A stretch of DNA of 64,000 bases, taken from NCBI RefSeq assembly GCF_000276665.1, contig NW_004955446.1:13167626-13231625 (forward strand), read 5' to 3'. The position numbers and the translations under genes are program-made. The notes below the pieces were generated by a model, which was given only the letters and a program-made list of their open reading frames with translations, did not search any database and was not told the DNA's origin. This document shows positions 57,405 to 64,000 of this stretch, in pieces. The stretch's first letter is position 1; every line of letters starts with the position of its first letter. This DNA is from Chinchilla lanigera. Lineage: Eukaryota; Chordata; Mammalia; Rodentia; Chinchillidae.

Positions 57405-60400
57405 ATTTTAATTTAATTTTAGTTTAGTGTATTAGTTCATGTATGTAGTACATAATGTTTACATTCCTCACATGGAGTTGGTACACATACATTAACACAT
57501 CTCAATTCCTTTTCTTCATTTCCTATCCCTCCCTTTCCTCTCCCCTCCCTGTATCTCTTGATGCCTTTTCCCTTTGAGAAAGATCTGTCTGCCTACTTCT
57601 TATTATCTATCTTTTATTTTGCTCTTTATTTTTATTCTCAGTTTCTCATGTAAGAGAAACCATGTGATATTTAAGCTTGTGTGTCTGATTATTTCACTTA
57701 ACACTATGGTCTCGAGGTTCATGCATATTCCTGCAAGTGACTCAAATTTATCTTTCTTTGTGGCAGGGTAGTACTTGATTGTGTGTAAATACCGCATTTT
57801 CTTTATCCATTCATCTGTTGCTGGACTGGATATATAGGCTGCTTTCAAGATTTAGCCATTATGAATTGTGCTGCTATAAACATGGGTGTGCATATATCAC
57901 TGTAACATGAAGACTTCAACACTTTCAGGAAGATAACTAGAAGAGGAATAGCTGCGTCAAGGAAAATTTCTAGTTTCAGGTTTTTGAGGGATCTCCCTAC
58001 TCACTTCCATGGTGATTTTAGTAGCTTACATTTCTGCCAATATTGGAAAAAGTTTCCTTTTTCCTCCCATTTTCTCCTGCATTTGTTATTTTAGGTTTTG
58101 GTGATGGCCACTCCCTCTGGTATAAGATGGAATCTCAATATTGTTTTAATTTGCATTTCTCTATTGGCCAGTGATGCTGAGTGTTTCTTCATGTGTTTGT
58201 TGGCCATTTGTTTTCTTCTTCTGTGAAGTGTCTATTCATCTCATTGGATTTTTTTTTTTTGGGGGGGGGAGGGTCTAATTTTTTGAGTCCTTCATATATC
58301 CTAGATTGAGCTCTATGTCTGAAGAATTTCTGGCAAAACTTCTTTCCCATTTTGTAGGTTCACCCTGTTGATTGTTTCTTTTGCTGTGCAGAAGCCTTTT
58401 AATTTGATGTGATCTCACTTTTTAATTCTCAGAATTATTTCATGTGCAACTGGGCTTCTGTTTAGGAAGTTTTTGCCTGTGCCTATAACTTCAAGAGCAT
58501 CACCTATTTTGTCTTCCAACAGGTTAAGTATTTCTGGTTGAACATTTAGTTCTTTGATCTATTTTTATTTTAGTTAAGCACATGTGAGATACATGGGTCT
58601 AAATTCGCTCATCTGCTTGTAGAGAGTAAGATTTCCCAACACTATTTATTAAAAAGGCTATCTTTCCTCCATTGTGTGTTTTTGGCTGTTTTCTCAAAGA
58701 TCAAATAGCTGAATGTACTTGGGGATCTTTCTGCGTCCTCTATTCTGTTCCATTGAACTTTATGTCTGTTTTTGTGCCAGTATCATGCTGTTTTTAATTA
58801 CAGTATCTTTTTAATATAACTTCAGGTGAGGGACAATAATGCTTTATGCTTTGTTCCTACTATACAAGATTGCTTTTGTTGTTCTGGGTCACTTTTGGAT
58901 CCATAAGAATTTTAGGATTGTTTTCTCTAGTTCTATGAAGAATGCTGTTAAAACTTTGATTGGGATTTATTTCTTTTTCTTGCCTAATTGCTCTTGCTAA
59001 TATTTTGAGTACTAGGTCAAACAGGAGTGGTAATAGAGCATATCTTTGTCTTGTTCCTGATTTTAGAAAAGAAGCTTTCAGTTTTTCTCCATTTAATGTG
59101 ATATTGGCAGTTAGTCATAAATGACTCCTTATCAGATTGAGATAAGGTCCTTCTATCCCTATTTTCTTAAGTGTTTTTATCATGAAAGGATGTTGGATTT
59201 TCTCAAAGGCTTTTTATGCATCTATTGAAATGATCATGTGATTTTTTTTGTCTTTGCTTCTGTTTATGTGATATATTACATTTATTGAAGTGTGCATGTT
59301 GAACCATCCTTGCATCCCTGAGATGAAGTCAGCTTGGTCATGACATATGATCTTTGTGATAATTTGTTGCATTCTGTTTGCCAGTATCTTGTTGACAATT
59401 TTTGCATCTATATTCATTAAAGAGATTGATCTATACTTCTGTTTCTAGTTGGATCCTTGGCTGGTTTTCAAGTCAGGGTAATCCAGCTTCCAGGAATGAC
59501 TTTGGCAGTACTCCTTCCATTTCAATTTCATTCAAATGCTTAAGGAATATTGTTGGTAGAATTTCCCTGAAATTTTTGTAGAATTTAGCAGTGAACCCAT
59601 CCAGACCTGGGCTTTCCTTAGTTGGGAGGGTTATTTATTACTGCTTAAATTTCATTGCCTGTTGTAGGATTATTCAGGAGTTTTAAATCTTTTATGTTCA
59701 ACTTTGTAATTCATATATGTCTAGGAATCTATCCATTTCTTCTGAATTCTCCACTTTACTGGCATACAGGTTTACAAAGTAGTTGTTAATGATGTTTTTT
59801 ATTTCAGTAGTGTCCATTTGATTTCACCTTTTTCATTTCTAATTGAATTAATTTCTCTGCTTTTTTGGTTAGATTGGCTAAGAATTTGTCTTTCTTGTTT
59901 ATTCTTTTTTTAAAAAAAAAACCCAACTCTTAGATTCATTAATTCTTTGTATTGTTTTTTGGCCTCAAGTTCATTGATTTCTGCTCTGCTTTGCTCTGAT
60001 CTTTATAATTTCCTTCCTTGTACTAGTTTTTTGCTTCAATTGCTCTTGTTTTTCTAGGACCTTGCAGTGTGTCATTAGGTTATTTATTTGTCATTAGGGC
60101 TTGCTCTGTTTTTGTGATGTGGCCATTCATAACTATTAACTTTCCTCTTAGCACTGCTTTCATTGTGTCCCATAAGTGCTTCTATGCTGTACTGACATTG
60201 TCATTTAGTACTAGAAACTGTCTTATTTCTTACTTGATTTCTTCTCTTCAGTTAAGCCTGTATTGTTTAGTTTCCATGCATTTACATAATTTCTGTGTTT
60301 TCTTTTGTCATTGATTTCTAATTACATTGTACTATGGTCTGATAATATGCATAATATAATTTCAATTCTTTTAGTCAACTTGCTTTATTGGCTAGTGTGC

Positions 60401-60745
60401 AGTCTCTTTTGGAGAGAGTTCCATGTGCAGCTGAAAAGAATGTGTATTCTATTGTTGGATGGAATACCCTGTAGGTATTTGTTAAGTCCACTTGTATGAA
60501 GGTTTTATTCAACTCTAATATTTCCTTGTTGATTTTTTTTGACTAGTTGATCTGTCTGTTGTGATAGTGGGGTATTGAGGTTCTCTACTATAATTGTGTT
60601 TATTTTTATCTGATCTTTTAATGTCAAGTAGTACTTGTTTTATGAAGTTGGGTGCACCATTATTTGGTGCATATATGCTAAGAATTGTTACCTCTTCCTG
60701 TTGGATTATTCCCTTAACCAGTACGTAGTGACCTTCTTGGTGGAT
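57405..60745 (-). mobile_element. 5'-truncated LINE-1, minus strand
   Basis: The 3' UTR is at the left (57405-57600). ORF2 runs leftward from about 60745, where homology to the 34.95-41.95 kb L1 stops: that copy has AGTGACCTTCTT at about 38800 and this one at about 60727. ORF1, the 5' UTR and most of the endonuclease domain are absent, as is usual for incomplete reverse transcription. Confidence 0.85.
57600..60740 (-). pseudogene. LINE-1 ORF2 fragment, decayed
   Basis: Open minus-strand pieces match ORF2: 57603-57848 is the C-terminal end (DEWIKKMRYLHTIKYYPATK), and 59214-59417 is RT core ([35 protein letters not shown]; a final MIISIDA). Near 58970 the sequence passes from the region after the FADD motif directly to the RQEKEI-type region before it. 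Judged against the L1 family, several hundred bases including FADD are missing. Many frameshifts occur elsewhere. Confidence 0.8.
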
Positions 60746-61379
60746 CTAATTATATCAGATTGAAGGGTTTTTGTTCAACCAGGAGAATCATGAACAATGT
60801 TGACAGGTGAAGAAGTAGTAGGATAAGCACATTAGAATGATTTCCAATTGTGGGAATAAAATGGAGGTAGGGGGATAGGTGGAATAAATAAATTGAGAGA
60901 GGTACCCTGTATGAACCAATAATGATAATCCAGAGTGCTATGAGTTAAAGAATTTGATGCAGCAAGCCCTCCGTCTGTGGAGAACCAGGGTAGAGTTACT
61001 TTAGGAGACTCACGAGTGTTTAAGAACTAAAGGTTTCTTAAGAGCTAGGAGGTAAGTTTTGGATAATTAGAAGGCTATTTTAGTAAGTAATGCTATAGAT
61101 CATGTTTTAGGCATTTAATGTATATTTTACAAGTAGAAAATAAATTCCTTTCTCAAGTTCATTAAGTTATTGAGCCAGGCTTCTTTAAACAAAACACTCT
61201 CAGGACACATGGGTCATCCTCAGCTCCAACTACCAGTCTATTTTGTGTTATGTAACAATGCTGCCGACATTTGAGTATGTGCCATGTACTGAAGTAGGCT
61301 CTGAAACTGCATAATCCATTGAGACACTGTTTTCTTCTCTCAAGGAGCTCAGACTAGTTGGAGAGAGAACAAAAACAGC
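60746..61379. other. Unique non-coding sequence
   Basis: No element or exon recognised. Confidence 0.4.
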
Positions 61380-61630
61380 ATCAGCATCCAACACTTACAT
61401 AATGCTTGCTATGTGCCAGGCACTGTTCTAAGCACATGATATTAACTGCTCATCTTAATAACTCAGTGAGGTAGGCATTTGTTTCCTCACATACAAAGTA
61501 GAATAATATGTTAATTTGACAGAAGTTAAGTAACGTGCCTGAGGATCACAAACCAGAAACAGGTCAACCCAAGATTCAAAATGAGACCGACTAGCTATAG
61601 CATCTATGCTCTTAACCACTATACACAAAG
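61380..61630 (+). mobile_element. MIR
   Basis: GCTATGTGCCAGGCACTGTTCTAAGCAC, TGAGGTAGGCATTTG, AGAAGTTAAGTAACGTGCCTGAGG, GGTCAACCCAAGATTC and TATGCTCTTAACCACTATAC match nearly the full MIR consensus in order. Confidence 0.9.
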
Positions 61631-61747
61631 TAGTATGATAAATGCCCCCAGAAATATGCAGAAGACTGGTGGTTCAACTCACAGAAAGGAAGGTACTCTC
61701 ATCAAATTAAGGGTTAAGAAATGTTTCTATACAATGTACTCTGTACT

Positions 61748-61846
61748 GGGGCTGGGGATTTAGCTCAGCGGCAAAGCGCCTGCCTGGCAAGTGCAAGGTC
61801 GTGAGTTCGATTCCCAGTACTGAACAAAAAAACAAAAAACAAACAA
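61748..61846 (+). mobile_element. ID SINE
   Basis: GGGGCTGGGGATTTAGCTCA, GCGCCTGCCTGGCAAG, GTGAGTTCGATTCCCAG and an (AAAAAAC)n tail. Perfect 17-bp duplication ACAATGTACTCTGTACT at 61731-61747 and 61847-61863. Confidence 0.96.
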
Positions 61847-61863
61847 ACAATGTACTCTGTACT

Positions 61864-62411
61864 TCTGAATGTTATGGCTTTAAATCTATATCAATGGAGA
61901 AAAATTCACATTTCTATAAGTCTTTCTATACATGCACATTATATCTCTCCATTTATTTAGATTTTAAGTTCTCACAAATTATATCATTGTAAAGAATTAT
62001 TCCTACATGCTTTTAAAGTTCCTACTCTGAAGATCATTTAGAAATGTTTTAGAACACATTTCCTAACTTTGTTGCTAAGTAAGTAGAAACACAAATCTTT
62101 ATATTGATCTTTACAGTGTAAAAAAATTTAAAAATTGACACATATATGTGTGTTTTATACACCAAACCACAATTTGAGTTGTCTCTTCCTTTATATTAGA
62201 TATTTTTTATGTTTTTGTCTGATTTTGCTGTCTACAGCCTCTAGTACAATGAGGAATAGAACTCATGATACCTGTTATCCTTCTCGTCTGACTTGAAAGC
62301 ATATACTTTAAATTCCAAATGTTTCACAATTTAATGTATTTGTTTTAAGGATTTTGTAGCTGTCCTTCATCAGTCTTAGTAAGTTTCCTTTTACGTAGCT
62401 TGCTAACCACA
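61864..62411. other. Unique non-coding sequence
   Basis: AT-rich; nothing recognised. Confidence 0.4.
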
Positions 62412-62811
62412 AATGATGTTATAGACTGAATGCGCCCTCCTAAAATTCATGTTAGAGTCTTGGCCTCCCACTATGACCTTAGAATGTGATTGTATTTGGA
62501 GATTGGACCTTTAAAGAGAAGATTAAGTTAAAATAAGGCATTAGGGGGGGCCCTAATCCAATGTGCTTAGTGTCCTTTTTAAGAAAAAGAAATTTGGACA
62601 GGCAGGGAGACACAGAGTAGGGGAATGGATGAAAGAACATGTGAGGACTCAATGACAGGTTGCCATACACAAGCAAGGAAGAGAGACCTAGGAGAAACCA
62701 AACCTGCCAGGATCTTGAACCTCTAGTGCTGTGCAAAAATAAATTTCTGTTGTTTAAGTCATTCAATCTGTGATATTTTGTTATAGTAGCATTAGGAAAC
62801 TAGTACCAGTT
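62412..62811 (+). mobile_element. MLT1-type MaLR LTR
   Basis: TGTTATAGACTGAATGCGCCC, CCTTAGAATGTGATTGTATTTGGAG, TTAAGTTAAAATAAGGC, GGGCCCTAATCCAATGTG, AAGAAATTTGGACAGGC, ATAAATTTCTGTTGTTTAAGTC and GATATTTTGTTATAGTAGC match MLT1 LTRs from end to end. It holds an AATAAA polyadenylation signal near 62738. Confidence 0.9.
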
Positions 62812-63364
62812 GATACTGAATATTTTCTGCTTTTTGTGTACATTGAGATGGCTCATTTTTCTTTTTTAACATCTTAATGGGAGAGTTGACTTATTTCTTA
62901 ATATGAAGACTATGGATATTTCCATGATAATCCCATTTTAGTCACAAAACATTTTTCCACTTTTCTGAGTTGTTTTGCTGTATTTATCTGTTTGTGATTG
63001 AGACTGAGATATAATTTCTGAATATCCTTTATCATGTTTATATTGGAGTTATTATGGTCATTTGAGATGACAGGACATGTGCACCCTTCTTTTTTCATAC
63101 TCTGGAGTAGTTTCAGGCTGGAAATTTTTGCTCTTGAAATGTTTGGTAGAACCTGATGGTAGTAAATCTGTCTGGCATAGTGCTTCTACAAGAAGGATTT
63201 TAAATAGTTGTTTCATCAGTGACAGTGGTATTGTCCCACCCTCATTCATTGTTCTGGCCCCTGTGGGTATCTTCAATCTAAAAATGCATAGTCTTCAGTT
63301 CACAAATGTCTATAAATCTATTTCTATTTCTACTGCTATTTCTATGTATGTGTATATGCATATC
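62812..63364. other. Unique non-coding sequence
   Basis: No element recognised. Both-strand frames at 63058-63427 overlap and carry no domain. Confidence 0.4.
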
Positions 63365-63365
63365 T

Positions 63366-63540
63366 ATGTGGGGATTGAGCCCAGGGTTTTTCATATTCTA
63401 GGTAAGAATGTACCATTGAATTTTTAACATTTTATTTTGAGATAGAATCTCACCAAGTTGCCCAGGCTGACTTTGTACTTCTTATCATTCCGACTCAATC
63501 TCCTAAGTAGCTGGGATTACAAGTATATGCCACCACACAA
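63366..63540 (-). mobile_element. B1-ID dimeric SINE, minus strand
   Basis: The left part is ID-like in complement (GGGGATTGAGCCCAGGG, GTACCATTGA). The right part is B1-like in complement (TTTTGAGATAGAATCTCACC, AAGTTGCCCAGGCTGAC, AGTAGCTGGGATTACAAG, ATGCCACCACACAAC). Old copy. Confidence 0.8.
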
Positions 63541-64000
63541 CAATTTACTAGAATTTTTGATAGTTTTTTCCTATTTTTGTTTGCATTTCTTGGAATGTCT
63601 AGCTAGATATTAGACATCCAGATCAATATTTTAATTTTCTGTGTTCAAATGCTTCACATTTTCCTTGTTGACTGATATTCCCAGCTTTCTTCCAGCTCTG
63701 CTAAATTTATTGTTTGCTTTTAAGTTTTACCTAGTAACCCCAGGTTCAATCTTTCTCCAGCTTAACCTTAGAAGTAAATTTTTCATGTGGCCTGCATTGG
63801 AATGAAGGCCTGGTTTCATGAAGTCAGTCAGATTAGGGGGCTCAGCTACTCCTTTTTATATTTTCAGCTCTCCTACTTCAGAGAACCAGGTGCCTCTTCT
63901 TACTGTGCTGCAAAGGGTTCTGCCTCAAGATCGGCCAGCTTCTTACCGAATGTCCCCTCAAGAACTTAGGCTGCTGCTTTCTCTCTTGTACGATGCCAGT
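63541..64000. other. Unique non-coding sequence to window end
   Basis: No element recognised. An open frame of 60 codons at 63787-63969 has no family features. Confidence 0.4.

Overview
This is mammalian, almost certainly rodent, nuclear DNA with no convincing host protein-coding exon. The rodent call rests on about a dozen copies of a short tRNA-Ala/BC1-derived ID SINE (intact pol III boxes, A-rich tails, clean target-site duplications), B1-like 7SL-derived SINEs, and fused B1+ID dimers. The ID consensus here (it ends in a CGGTACCGG-like motif before the A-tail) and the B1-ID dimers suggest a squirrel/beaver-related lineage rather than mouse or rat, but I cannot name the species. The window is intergenic or deep-intronic, with one assembly gap of 133 N.

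Layout. 1-10.7 kb: mostly unique sequence with a B1 SINE, a MIR, a MaLR LTR and two old minus-strand L1 3' ends. 10.74-24.0 kb: one ancient, originally near-full-length plus-strand LINE-1 (5' UTR, ORF1, ORF2, 3' UTR), stretched to about 13 kb by nested insertions. These include ID and B1 SINEs, a Tc/mariner-like DNA element that itself carries a MaLR LTR, and a 4.8 kb mosaic of endogenous retrovirus (ERV) pieces at 13.53-18.35 kb. 24-34.9 kb: L2, L1, MaLR, hAT and SINE fragments, a U6 snRNA fragment and unique DNA. 34.95-41.95 kb: a younger, near-full-length minus-strand L1 with decayed ORF1 and ORF2. 42-57.4 kb: the least repeat-dense part, with scattered SINEs, one MLT1 LTR, MIR and L2. 57.4-60.75 kb: a 5'-truncated minus-strand L1. 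60.75-64 kb: MIR, ID, an MLT1 LTR and a B1-ID dimer.

The most interesting structure is the ERV block. It begins inside LTR sequence at what looks like the start of R, ends in a poly(A) run just after the 3' LTR polyadenylation signal, and is bounded by a 9-bp repeat (AAAAGCTAG) whose 5' edge fits an L1 endonuclease TTTT/A site. That is the signature of an ERV transcript pasted in by L1 machinery rather than by integrase. It carries a broken envelope transmembrane relic and a 67-bp near-perfect inverted repeat. All retroviral and LINE reading frames seen here are broken. I found no new gene system; the interest is in how the elements are nested and copied.
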